From: Cloeon dipterum
Taxonomy: Eukaryota > Arthropoda > Insecta > Ephemeroptera > Baetidae
Reading direction: 5' to 3'
Length of the DNA: 64,000 bases
Assembly: GCF_949628265.1 (NCBI RefSeq)
Contig: NC_088788.1
Span: forward strand, 20,818,335-20,882,334
Shown: positions 36,094 through 47,187 of the stretch, piece by piece
Numbering within the stretch: position 1 is the stretch's first letter
Layout of the letters: every line of letters starts with the position of its first letter
The notes under the pieces: model-generated
What the model saw: the letters and a program-made list of their open reading frames with translations, nothing else
Databases searched by the model: none
What the model was told of the DNA's origin: nothing
Made by a program: the position numbers and the translations under genes

Positions 36094-38208
36094 TCACAAA
36101 TTTTTCCTCGCAATGTAAACACTCTGAACCAATGATTTAAATGCTTCCCAAGTCTCCTCGACGACAAATTTAATTTCTGACAGTGGCACGTCGTGGCTGT
36201 TTTCACCGCCTCCTGGTAACTCCCAGGTGTATGTGAATGGGATTTCAGCTTGGTCGTAGGCAAAATCTTTGCTGTTGCCGAATGGATGATCTGAAAGATA
36301 AGAAAAATGAGAGTGAAGTGCGTGCCTTCTTTCAAAATAGCAAAAGCGAAATATTTTTATCACGTACAAAAAGCGTTGGTAATGTTGCTGACTTCATACT
36401 TTGTTCCACGAACTGCTTTCAGCGCACTGGCTGCTTCAGAGCCAAATAAAGCCTAAATTGTAAAAAAGTGGAATCAAAACAATATTTAAAACAAAGTTCC
36501 ACCGAATCTTACAAGGTCATTTACATTGATGGGCGGATCAGTCGTGTATCCATAGGGATGCAACAAAACCTATTTATTTTAAATAAAATTTATTACGCAA
36601 TAGAATTCATTTATATAAATAGAAACCCCCATAAAATCACACACCTGTCCATATGTGTGCAGCACCATATACAGGTGCAAATTCCCATCCAAGCCATTGG
36701 GAATCAAATAGTCAGCGATGTTTTTGCTTTCTACTTCTGAAAAAACATTTGGTCCCTGGTAGAACGCCACGCACGGGTTAGTTTCTCTGCCCTCTAATCA
36801 AGCAATTTCGTTATTATCATCTTAATGCAATATTTTATTTGACATTTTTACCACCCCAGTGAACATCAAAGTTCCTATTGGGATCCGCACCCACGCACTT
36901 GGAGCCCTTATTAGGGCGCCGGGTTTTTCGCCACAGACGATCCTTTATTTATAAACACATCATAAACTGTTTTAAGTTTTAAAATTTTATTTTTACAACT
37001 GGCTACTCCCATAGGAAAATTAAATTTGGAATTAGCTGTCTCAAAGAGAATTAACCAAATAATAATGACATAATACACGTTTTCAAACTGTGAGAAGCTC
37101 ACTATTTCAACCCCGAATATTTTCTATGATCAGCATTTATATTTCCTAAATGGGAATAGACGTTGTAAAATATATTTTTTTAACCATACAAGTTTCCCTT
37201 GTTTAAATTACAAGCTTAAAAATGCTTAAAAATTTGAAATTTTCGGTCTGCAGAGCAAAAAGAAGCAGTATTTTTACGCAAAATTTAAACATACGTGATC
37301 CCAGGAATAAACATATCCATCAGGGTTGGCCACTGGTAAGATGTACCAGTTGGCCATGTCCAAGAAAGCCTGATTGTTGGCTAGGTTTGTGGTAAGTTGG
37401 TGAATTGCGTTTAAGGCGACGGCCGGTCCAATCCAATCAGACGCGTGGATGGCTGCGTTGATGAAAACACCAATTTTCTTATTAGAGCCACTGCCATTTG
37501 ATAGTTTCAGTAAAGTTTGCGGACGGCCCTCAAAGCTTGACCCGATTGTCTCTAGAGATGCGATGCTGGGATAATTAGCGGCTACCTCATTTAAATAGTC
37601 GGTGATCTGTTTATTTTTGTTTTTCCAGGTTTAAAGGTTTTTTGTGTCAAAAATGTCAAAAAGTAATTGGCTAACCTCAGTGAAATCCATATATCGTTCA
37701 AATGTAACGTGGTTGATGAGGCCGTATATTTCTTGCTTCTTTATATTCTCTATTTCTTTCCTCTCTTTTTCTAAGAATCTGGGAGCAATAAAATTAAGTT
37801 AAAAGTGTAACTTATTAGGGGATTCAATATTAGACATGTCAGTGATCAAAATAATTTCCAGTACTCACTTTTCTATATTTAAGATGAAAGGTTTGGGACT
37901 CAGGTTCAATTTTTTTAAAGTATTTAGTAATTTAGCTCGACTTTTAGGGCAAACAACAATTTCAGCTGGCCTATTGAGAATCGGCTGGCTCCAAACTTGA
38001 AACTTTGGGTCGGAAAACACATGTTTATGGAGTCCTTCAAGTGCAAGTTTGGTTAGAGGGGCTGTTCGATACACTTGCCACCTAAACTCATCAAGTTTTT
38101 AGCTATAAAAATATTTGATAATATATATATTTACCCTTCATACGATTTTCTCCCATACGAGATGACAGCAAAGTTCACCAGAAGCAGCAAAATTAGTTTA
38201 ACATCCAT
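36094..38208 (-). CDS. M14 metallocarboxypeptidase, secreted pro-enzyme, with altered zinc site and Lys in the specificity pocket
   Basis: Nine exons: 38208-38135, 38081-37869, 37778-37676, 37606-37295, 36942-36852, 36793-36645, 36569-36513, 36452-36368, 36290-36094. They give 426 residues: signal peptide (1-18), activation propeptide (about 25-125), then the catalytic domain. Seen directly: the zinc motif is H184-A-S-D187-W where the family has HxxE; the third ligand His310 (VLHTYGQ) is present; [12 protein letters not shown] holds the substrate-binding Asn-Arg pair; Tyr362 and the catalytic Glu385 ([11 protein letters not shown]) are kept. The residue equivalent to position 255 of bovine CPA reads as Lys369 (SKDFA), as expected for a pocket preferring acidic C-termini. 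Asp for Glu at the second ligand could weaken zinc binding, so activity is uncertain. All eight intron positions match the neighbouring carboxypeptidase on the other strand. It would act outside cells, most likely in the gut. Confidence 0.92.
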
Positions 38209-38932
38209 CTTTTTCGCGATCTGCACAGTGGGATTGTGAGAGTGGCCACTCAAAAGCATAATTTTGAAACAACATTAGCCGATTGATATGAAAAGTGTTT
38301 GGTTATCGCATTTAAAACACAAAGAAAACGAAGACGCTATTTAGATCTTGGTTGATTGCTGCTAAAAATTGATAACAAAAACAAAATGTTTTTATTCCTT
38401 TCGGTGAATTTGGACAATGCTCTAAATTTTATCAATTTTTCAATCAAAAGTGAATGAGTGGCCTACTTTTATGCGATAGGAGTCACGCGTCCAATTAAGT
38501 TCAAGAATCAAAATGTAGGGATTCACTCTCCATATATACCCTTGGCCAGGCCCTGGCACTAGTTGCGATATTAGAGTTGCGTAAAATGTAACTCAAGCTA
38601 ACATATATCAACATACTTGTGCTCTGGTCTAGAATGGATATTATTTTTTATTTAAAACTTAATATATTAATATATGCTAATTAAATTCAACTTAAAATGC
38701 AGCTCAAAGTGTCTCATTCAAACTAGGTCCTTGTTTAATCAAGAATGATAAATAAATATTTTTTAATAGACTTATTAAAAGCAAATTTTACCAATCAAGT
38801 TTATTAAAAGGGTCTTCTTGTCTTTAGAGATAAGAATTAATTCCACTCTAATCTCTGCCTGTTATCTTTGAGCAAAGCACAGCAGAGCAAGCATAAATAT
38901 CACAAAATATTAAATCATCAGATCCTTGGAAA
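38209..38932. promoter_or_regulatory. Shared head-to-head promoter region of two carboxypeptidase genes
   Basis: This 724-bp AT-rich spacer separates two divergent paralogues. A near-palindromic CATATATACC at about 38,531-38,540 could act as a TATA box for either strand. A second minus-strand candidate, CATAAAAG, lies at about 38,465-38,475. No coding exon lies in between. Confidence 0.4.
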
Positions 38933-40730
38933 ATGCAGGCAAAGAAATTTTTTCTACTGTGTCTCACAGTAACGCTTTGGAATGGAGTCACGCTGTACAA
39001 GTCGTATTCAGGGTATTGACTTCTATCAATTATTGCTTTTTTGTGGAGCAAATTTTGAATTTTCCACCCAGATATGAGGTTCTGAAAATAGGACCTGTGA
39101 CTGAATCCGTGCTGAGTGAATTTTCTGACCTTCAACATGACGCGCGGTTTGACTTCTGGTCTCGGCCGCGACTCGGCCGCGACAATTTTGTGATGGTGTC
39201 CTCAGGAAATGCGCCAGACCTCGCTTCAGCTTTGAGATCACTGCAGCTCGATTTCTCCACTTACATCAATGACGTTGGCCCGTGAGAGCGCAATAATTTT
39301 AATTTTAAGTATGACGAACGCTACTTTCAGACTCGTCACCAAAGAAATCGAAGAGCATGAATTTTTGAAAGCAACTAAGAAGCGGTTGCCAAAAGCTGTA
39401 ACTTTTGAAAGGTTCACGGAGTTTAATGAAGTTAGTTTTTTTTTACCTAGAGCGGGTATCCGCTTCCATATTATTATTTTCTCTTATTGATATTTCAATT
39501 TGAATAACGCAAAATAGATTCAAGATTACATGGACGAGGTGAATGCTGCGTATCCAAATTTGACCACGATTGTCGATTTGGAGACGACTTTCCTGGGCAA
39601 AAATATTAGAGGACTGCGTCTATCCAACGGCCCTGGCAAAAGGTTGGTCATCATGGATTGCGCCTTGCACGCTCGTGAGTGGATGGCTCCACCTGTTTGC
39701 CTGAAAACTATTACTGAGCTGCTGGACAACTACGAAAGCAACAAAGAATTACTTGATTCGGTCGACTGGCTCGTCATTCCAATCGCAAATCCAGATGGTT
39801 ACGTGTACTCGTTTTCAACGGTAACTAAATTTTTCAAATTATTCACGTATTGTTATTTTTTTATATATAGGATCGATTCTGGCGCAAAAACCGCAAAATC
39901 GACCTGAGTTCTCCTTGTTTTGGAGTCGATCCAAACAGAAATTTCGATTTTCATTGGGGAGGTTGGTGCTTAATTTTTTGTGATTTCATTTTATTCACAT
40001 TAAAATCGTTTCCTTCACATAGGAGAAAATGTGTCTGATCCATGCAGTTTGACTTATCCTGGAACTGGTCCATTCAGTGAAAAGGAGAGCTTGGCAGTTG
40101 GTAACCAGCTGCTGGCTAACTCGGGAAACATTGCAATTTACCTGGCCATTCACAGCTACGGAGAGGTGTTCCATTTTGCTCTTTTATATTAGTTTTTTAA
40201 CTACATACATTTTAGCTGATTCTATTCCCTTGGGGCTACACGACAGAACTGCCTCCCAATGCTCCAGAGTTGGTTAGTAGATCTGTTTAACAAGCAATTC
40301 ATTTCATACAGAAATATGTAATTTACATTGTAACCATTTTTACCAATTTAAAATGCATCAATTTAATTTGTATGACTATTGTTATTAATTTGTATCAGCG
40401 CGCAACCGGGAATGAGGCCGCAGCGGCAGTGTTTGCGCACCGAGGCATGGAATACACCACAGGCACTTCTGCTGGACTTCTTTGTAATTATACTGTTTTT
40501 AATTGTGATTTTCGTTAACCCTGACTCATTCGATCCTCTGTGCAGATCTACAGTTCGGTGCCGCTGACGATTTCGCAATGGGGATGGCCAACGTGCCCTA
40601 CTCGTACACATGGGAGCTGCCTGGCGGCGGCACTGGCGGCTTTAACCCTCCTGCTTCTGAAATAATCCCTGTTGTGACAGAGACGTGGGACGGGATCGTT
40701 AGCATGGTGCGCAGGGCGGCCGCAAATTGA
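38933..40730 (+). CDS. M14 metallocarboxypeptidase, secreted pro-enzyme, B-like pocket
   Basis: Nine exons: 38933-39012, 39072-39281, 39331-39430, 39518-39820, 39871-39961, 40023-40165, 40216-40272, 40399-40483, 40546-40730. They give 417 residues: signal peptide (about 1-20), propeptide (about 27-128), catalytic domain. All catalytic residues are present: zinc ligands H181 and E184 in HAREWMAP and H305 in AIHSYGE; the Asn-Arg pair in DPNRNFDFHWG; Tyr357; and general base E380 in [11 protein letters not shown]. The residue matching bovine CPA 255 reads as Asp364 (GAADDFA), the signature of B-type enzymes that remove C-terminal Arg or Lys. Exons 4-8 match the divergent neighbour in phase and nearly in length, so the two arose by inverted duplication. 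A secreted digestive role is likely but inferred. Confidence 0.94.
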
Positions 40731-41421
40731 CAATTACCGGTTTTATGTGTTGCCTAATAAAAACGAATGTTTCATTTTTTATTTATTTAATCTGTTTTAC
40801 AAAATGTTTATTTTCATTCCGGCTTTACACTCAAGCAGAGGTTTCAAGCTTCAATCAAGATGTTGGCTCGTATTGTCAAGCCCAGTCGTGCTTTGCGTGC
40901 ACCGCATACACTTGCTGTGATAATTTGAGTGATATTTGGGGGTAGATTGCGCCTGTGTTTTGACTCACTTGCATTTCAATGACAATTCCCTTTGGATTTT
41001 GGAGCATTGCGAAAGCTTTCCGACTCGCTAGTTGCTGGTTTGCACCTTTCCACCATGCGTGAATTTATATCGCGGAATGAATATCTAGAATTTAAATATA
41101 AAGACCCCGGTGCGGGGGCAGCAATACAAACTGGTCCATTTCTGGACTGGGCATCCTCAAATGAGGCCCGTGCGCCCATGATATTCATTATCATGTTATT
41201 GGAACGTGGAGTTTATTCGCGAGTTGTTCGCTATCAGTAATCGTCCACGATCGATGTCTGATTATTCAATTTTTAGCTGATATATTCCAGTTTGACAGCC
41301 ACATTTATTTCTGGATAGTAAATTATCGATTCCATTAAGTAGTTTTCCAGGATCGTGTATTTTTGTCATTGATATTAAAAATAAAGATTTGGACAGAAAT
41401 TTGATTTGGTCAGTTAAATAT
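40731..41421. other. Convergent 3' interval, carboxypeptidase to gustatory receptor
   Basis: This contains the 3' UTRs of both genes. An 82-codon plus-strand ORF (40992-41240) and an overlapping minus-strand ORF have no recognisable product or splice sites. I find no supported gene. Confidence 0.4.
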
Positions 41422-43826
41422 TTAATAATTGGTTTGCGTGCTGTTGGGGCAAAGATTCACAGCTGCAGCGACCTCATCCGAGAATCTCGGGAGAGTGGCA
41501 CCAAATTGGATGAGAATGACGAGGTAAGTCGTGATGACGCCCATGAACTGGAATCGCAGATAAACAATGTTTTGGTTCAAGAATGTATCATATTGCTAGA
41601 GGTCTCAGCCACGTGGTCAGCCGCCAGCCGCCGTGAATTTGGCCAAGCTGAGCTGACGTTTATTCAGTCGGACCAATCGAAAAGTGCTGCAGAAAAAATT
41701 ATACTCTGGCTTTTCGGGCCGTTAAGCACTATCATACTTCATTTTTAAAGTGTTTTAGCCGCGCCAGAAATTACGCGGCTGGGACCTCTAATAATTATTA
41801 CATTTTGACTAATCACCAGCAGCCACTCAACTGCGGAATTTGTAAATCATCCTTACCGAATATAACAGCGTGAAATCTAGCGGAAACACGCCTGCAGCCG
41901 TGAACTGCGCTCGGTTTTGCAGGAGCTGCATTGCGAAAATCTGCAACTAATTATAAGAATTAAATGAAAATGAAAATTTTTATCATTTGTTTTAAATAAT
42001 CTGATTTCTCACTTCCTCTCGGCCCTCCTTTTCAACATTGTAGTTCAAAAGCTTGTGCAGCTCAATCGTTGTCTGTTCTGCCTGCGAGCACAAGTGTGGC
42101 TTGATTAAAAAAATTGCTTTAAAAAGGCAGTCTACTAAAATAAAATAATTCTTTAAATTGCAAAATATTTAAAATTCAATTTTTAAACATTTAGGACCAA
42201 GAACTACTCTTCTCATTGTCAGCTTTGAAGGAAAAAAAGACCAAAATAATTTTTAAGCATGGAATTACCTTCTTTATCGTTCGGGAGCAGAAGAAAACCA
42301 CAGCAAACACTGTGGCAACATGGATCGGACAGACTATGAAGGCGGATAGCGCCCTATCAAAAGCGATGCGCGTGTTTGATGAGTCGCTGCTCTCGGCGGA
42401 GGTGTTCATGCCATCAAATAGCCACGTTATGATCATCTTGAGTCGCAGCATCAAGGCAGTCAGTTGGGCCGTGATGTCTACCAATAAACGCACACCAAAC
42501 AGGCAGTTGACGCGGCGGATAATGTCGCTCAGTGATGAGTGCACCCTACGCAGATTCCGCACTGCTGTCGTATATGATACGAGACATGACCTGGGGAAAA
42601 TACGAAAGTAACACAGTAAAAATTATTTTTTATTTGCTGGTAAAATAACGAAATACATGGAGTTAAAAAGGGCACGTTTTTTAGAATCTCACATTAATTG
42701 TTATTTATTATTTTTTTTTGTAAAATAAATTTCAGTAATTTTTTGTCTTTAATGCGTTATTACCTTTGCACCCCAATACATCTTGCAGTCTGTGGCAGCT
42801 TCCATTTGTCCACGAAGACGTTTCCACAGAGAGTGAGTGCACTGTCGGGCAGTCGACTGTTCAGCTGAGCAAGCCGTTCGTTGATCGAGTCGAAGCTCTG
42901 GTCCAGCTCTGCCAGTAAGCAGTAGAGCTGCACTTCCATCACGATGTTGAACACAAATTTAAAATGGTAAGGGAAGTTAAGGAGCGAGCCGTCGTCAATT
43001 AACAGGCGGTAGAGTGTGGAAACGATGCGCACCAAAGTGAAGCCCAGGATAAAAAATAGGGCCACATGGTTAGTCACGCTGACACGGCCGCTCAGACGCC
43101 ATCGCAGCTCACACAGCTCCTTGTGCAGATCTTGAAACGATTTCTCATGTCTGCGTGAATTGAAAATTAATAAAAAAAGGTTTTCGATGTGATTTTCTCG
43201 CTACCAAAAATATGGACTTATTAAACGCCTTCTATGGAAATGAATCTGTTTGGAGGATTCCAATCACAAGGAATCAGCATTATATGAATATAGTGAATAT
43301 AGTTTGAAATATAGTTAATTTTCCATTAACTCTAACAAGATATAGCAAGATTAATAATAAACAAGCAAAAATATGGAGAGGACTCAAGAAGTGAATTTCT
43401 AGCGCCTGCTGTTTAGTAGGTATGTGACCCGCTGCAAGGAGCCATCCAACAGGTTGCATACTCTCAATTCAATTTTATTCATGACTATATGTGTGTTAAA
43501 AAGCTTATTCGTGTCGGACTACTAAATTGCCATCCCATTCCTATTAGGGTCAAATCATTGTACCTGTAGGACAGAAGGTGCATGATGAAATAACTGATGA
43601 CCCTGGCCGACCTGGCGAGCACGTCGAACAGGTAGGCGACTGAGATGCTGATGTGGTGCTTCCTGTTTTCGATCAAGGAGGCTACCCCAGACAGATGGAG
43701 CACGTGTACGGATGAAACGGTAATCAGGACGAATAAGGAGAGAGCGTAAGAACGCACGAAGAAGCTTCCTTGGGCTGAAATGCCAAGGGCCAGGGCGGCC
43801 TTCTGCATGAGCCAGTGCTCAACCAT
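41422..43826 (-). CDS. Insect gustatory receptor (7-transmembrane chemoreceptor)
   Basis: Six exons: 43826-43564, 43150-42764, 42590-42269, 42081-42013, 41940-41857, 41547-41422. They give 416 residues, typical for the family. Hydrophobic segments are spread through the protein, consistent with seven membrane spans: for example SYALSLFVLITVSS, VSVTNHVALFFILGFTLV, FIVCPIHVATVFAVVFF. The three short 3' exons in phase 0 are the hallmark of insect Gr genes. They encode AEQTTIELHKLL, then RAQFTAAGVFPLDFTLLYS, then the terminal signature FMGVITTYLVILIQF (376-390). The protein should be a ligand-gated cation-channel subunit with an inverted topology in taste neurons. I cannot assign a ligand class. 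The Met at 43826 was chosen for fit; a Met nine residues earlier is in frame. Confidence 0.9.
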
Positions 43827-43829
43827 GGC

Positions 43830-44840
43830 GACGTCTCTGCATCCACTGCCCAAATGACCACGCGCTGAATATAGCCGAGGCCGAGACTAGGATAAAAAGT
43901 GAGCAGACGAGAGAGAATACGTGTTCTTGCTGAGCGCCCAGGGGCGGAACGCTACCCCGCATCCCCATCGTAATGTAAATATGCCAACGTGTCCTATCAT
44001 TACATCTTGATTTTTGACAAAAAGCTGTGGGGGGAATACACACGTGTTTGACACACAATATACTTGCGGGAAATATTGTCGGCTCGTGTGAGGTGTACAT
44101 TTGAAGATTTGAGAATTTAAAAATGACTTTTCAGCTCAAAGCGAAGTTTTTTTTTCCATAAAGCAGCATTCATCGCTAAATCTGCCACTGTGCAAGCAAA
44201 AGATGTGTCGAGGCCACACACAATGTCATTGCCTGCGTTGATGCGGTCAGTGTGTAAATGCAATTTAGCAAATGGGATGGCGTGCAAACAAGAAATAGGA
44301 GCGCTCGTCAGCCGGAGTCGCGAGAGGTCAAATCTTGAGATAGGCTGCAGCATATAGCTGCTTTGTTGTTTTTTATTTAATACATTATAATAATTTCTTC
44401 TACAAGCTCACTGGTTTTTGAGGACACATGGAGATTCTTCGAACCAAATACCAAAAGCTTAATTTGTTAACTTCATTTTCTTCTTTAAACATAAAAGCTT
44501 CTACTTTAATGCTTGGTGAGGATATATACAAATTGTATTCCATTTGTTGATAATTTTTGATAGTGGACAGTGGAAAGCATCTGTATAAGAAATTAAATCA
44601 AATAACTTAATTTGAAATCGTTTTACATAATTTTCAGTATATACTATCTTGGCTCGTCAATCGCTCAGCATTCATCAAAATTAAAATGTTTTTCCAAGTT
44701 ATGGTTTATTTATTTGCAGTTCATACGCTGTTTAATTATATTGAAAATTTATAAATCAAATATAGGCCATTTCTATTTCACACGGTCAATTTTATTGAAA
44801 ATAAATAAAATAAATAATACAAAAAATGCCTGAAACTTTA
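43830..44840. other. Intergenic, gustatory receptor to Gly-rich gene
   Basis: The first 530 bp are moderately GC-rich upstream DNA of the receptor gene; the rest is AT-rich. A 78-codon minus-strand ORF (44117-44353) looks spurious. Poly(A) signals for the minus-strand gene at 44,846 lie near 44,785-44,815. Confidence 0.4.
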
Positions 44841-44845
44841 AAATA

Positions 44846-46460
44846 TCACTCGAACTTGATTTTTTCTTTGTCTTCGAACTTAGTTGTGGTAGATTTCAGA
44901 GCAGGTTCAGTAGTGGAAACAGCTACCAAAGTTGGGCTCTTTGCAGGCACAGGAGGAACATCTTTCTTGTCAACGTCCTTGATTCGAGTGTCCAGGTCGT
45001 AATCGTTGCCAGGTTGAACAGCAATATTGTCTCCATAGCCATAGCCTCCAGATGGTCTCTGACTTTGGTTGTGACCTCCGTGGTGGTGTTCCTCCTGACC
45101 GTGTTGGGGGTATCCTTGGTTGTTGTTGTGTTGACCACCTGGATATACCTGATTATGCCCGCCCTGAGGGTGGCCACCCTGGTTTTGTTGGCTACCTCCC
45201 GGTCCATAGCTACCCTGATTATGCCCTCCTTGAACCTGGTTGTGCTGACCACCTGGATATACTTGGTTGTGTCCACCTTGACCCTGAGGATAGACACCCT
45301 GGTGATTTTGCCCTCCCCCATGCACCCCTCCAGGTTTTTGATTTCCTCCTGGATAATTACCCTGATTATGCCCTCCTTGAACCTGGTTGTGCTGACCACC
45401 CGGATATACTTGGTTGTGTCCACCTTGACCCTGAGGATAAACACCCTGGTGATTTTGTCCTCCCCCATGCACCCCTCCAGGCTTTTGACTTCCTCCTGGA
45501 TGGAATCCCTGGTTGTGTTGGCCTCCTCCGGGATTGTAGCTACCCTGATTGTGCCCTCCTTGACCCTGTGGATATACGCCTTGGTTGTTTTGCCCTCCTC
45601 CATGCACCCCTCCAGGTTTTTGACTTCCTCCTGGATGGAATCCCTGGTTGTGTTGGCCTCCTCCGGGATTGTAGCTACCCTGATTGTGCCCTCCTTGACC
45701 CTGTGGATATACGCCTTGGTTGTTTTGCCCTCCTCCATGCACACCACCAGGTTTTTGATTCCCACCACCCGCTGGATAAGAACCCTGATGGTTGTTGCCC
45801 GGCCCATAACTACCCTGATTATTGTGTCCTCCCTGCACTTGATTGTGCTGGCCACCTGGGTGCCCTTGCTGACCCTGAGGATATCCAACTTGGTTGTGTT
45901 GGCCTCCCCCAGGGACGTAGCTTCCCTGATTATTCCCTCCCTGGCCCTGAGGGTAGCCCTGTTGGTTATTGTGGCCTCCTTGACCCTGCTGAGGATACCC
46001 TTGGTTTCCGCCGTGAACAACACCAGGTTTGTGATTTCCTGGGGGATAGCTTTGCGACCCTCCAGTTGGCTGATAGCTACCCTTATTTTGGGGACGATTG
46101 CCTGATGGAGCACCTGGCTTGTTTGCAACTTGCTGTTGACCGCCGCCACCGCCACCGCCATAGTATCCATCGATTCTCACGCCGAGTGCCAGGGAGTTCT
46201 TTTCGCTCTCCTCAGGTTGGTTAATTTCAGTTGTGAAGGCATCTTCAGGAACATTAATGTTCGAGTCACTGCTATCGGTGGCAGGAGATTTTTCATCTAC
46301 GGCAGGTGTGGAATTGACAGAGCACAGAAGAAAAATAAATAGAGAGGCCACCTAGACAAAAAGGGAAACGCATATAGATATATTATAAAAATCAAATATC
46401 AAAAGGAGAATCGCGTAAAACGACGAGAAGTGATTTTCAGCGTACCTTTTGAGAGTCCAT
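44846..46460 (-). CDS. Secreted Gly/Gln/His/Asn-rich repeat protein
   Basis: Two exons: 46460-46446 (MDSQK) and 46351-44846, joined in phase 0, giving 506 residues. The intron splits the signal peptide, whose core VASLFIFLLCSV is in exon 2. After a short acidic region (about 22-65) comes YYGGGGGGGQQQ and about 340 residues of low complexity, built from units such as QKPGGVHGGG, YPQGQGGHNQ and YNPGGGQHNQ. Two 45-residue units (135 bp) at about 45,476-45,745 are nearly identical in DNA, and a 49-residue variant unit recurs near 45,321-45,468. The C-terminal 60 residues are non-repetitive and charged. Composition suggests a structural extracellular protein (cuticle, silk, cement or egg coat). 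No chitin-binding RR domain is seen, so the exact role is unknown. TATATAAA sits at 46526-46519. Confidence 0.85.
45341..45745 (-). repeat. Tandem 135-147 bp coding repeats in the Gly-rich gene
   Basis: Adjacent in-frame units of 135 bp (45 residues) and 147 bp (49 residues) show very high DNA identity, including at third codon positions. This points to recent unequal exchange or slippage rather than selection on protein sequence alone. Confidence 0.75.
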
Positions 46461-47187
46461 GTCGGCAGCTCGGGAATCACACACTACACTAAACCTTGAC
46501 CGTCAATTGTGCAAAGCCTTTATATATGCGAAACAGCAGGCGTGCATTCGGGAGCAAGGGCCGCGGATAACCGCTGTTTCCAAAGACCAGTTTTTAAGTA
46601 GCATAACCTGATTTGCCGCCGGCAATATTTTACCAAGGAACATATATGTGAAGTCGTCAACAGACTTAATAAACTAATTATTCATTGACTTAAATTTTAT
46701 TGCTAGATATTTTTAATTTCCAATCATGAGATATCCGCAATATAAAACACCGCTAGAGCACGGTTGCTGACCGCAATTTGAAGAGACCGTGCGCATACAT
46801 ATAACTTTGATATTTTTCTGAAGTTTTCAAATTATTTAGGAGCAAAACCGAACTGAATTTTTAGTCTCGCATAATAGCTCTTCTTGAATAAAATTATCTT
46901 CATCCTATAGTGACAAATAAAAGGCCTCTAAGAATAGACGTGCTATAAAGAATAAATATAAAATTTTAGTCGGTATAACCTTTTATAAAGATGCCAAAAC
47001 GGAAGCTGATCTCATCCTGATGTTTAAATAACACAGACGCTTTGCACACTTCTTCAGAATATTTGAACAACCTTGAGTCGAAATATTATAAAGGGCGTTA
47101 TATTGCATGTTGCTTAGTCATTTCATCAGGGATTCTGCAGCGAAAAGGGTAGAGAAGTTCCCTTCTCTCTAGCCGACTTCTATCAAA
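46461..47187. promoter_or_regulatory. Head-to-head promoter region of two low-complexity secreted genes
   Basis: The minus-strand TATA box (revcomp of tttatata, 46519-46526) is followed about 25 bp later by the expected start. The plus-strand TATAAAG at 47087-47093 is followed near 47,118 by a TCATTTC initiator-like sequence. About 560 bp of AT-rich DNA separate the two TATA boxes. The arrangement would permit co-regulation. Confidence 0.5.

Noticed and set aside
40992-41240. 82-codon plus-strand ORF between the carboxypeptidase and gustatory receptor
   Set aside because: Coding character is weak, both strands are open, and the stretch lies in the convergent 3' UTR interval.
45300-45760. Regular spaced repeats reminiscent of a CRISPR array
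   Set aside because: The repeats are in-frame coding units of a eukaryotic secreted protein with no unique spacers.
45014-46224. Long plus-strand ORFs (363 and 390 codons) opposite the Gly-rich gene
   Set aside because: They are mirror frames of a repetitive coding exon with no stops by composition, and have no start context, splice sites or family likeness.
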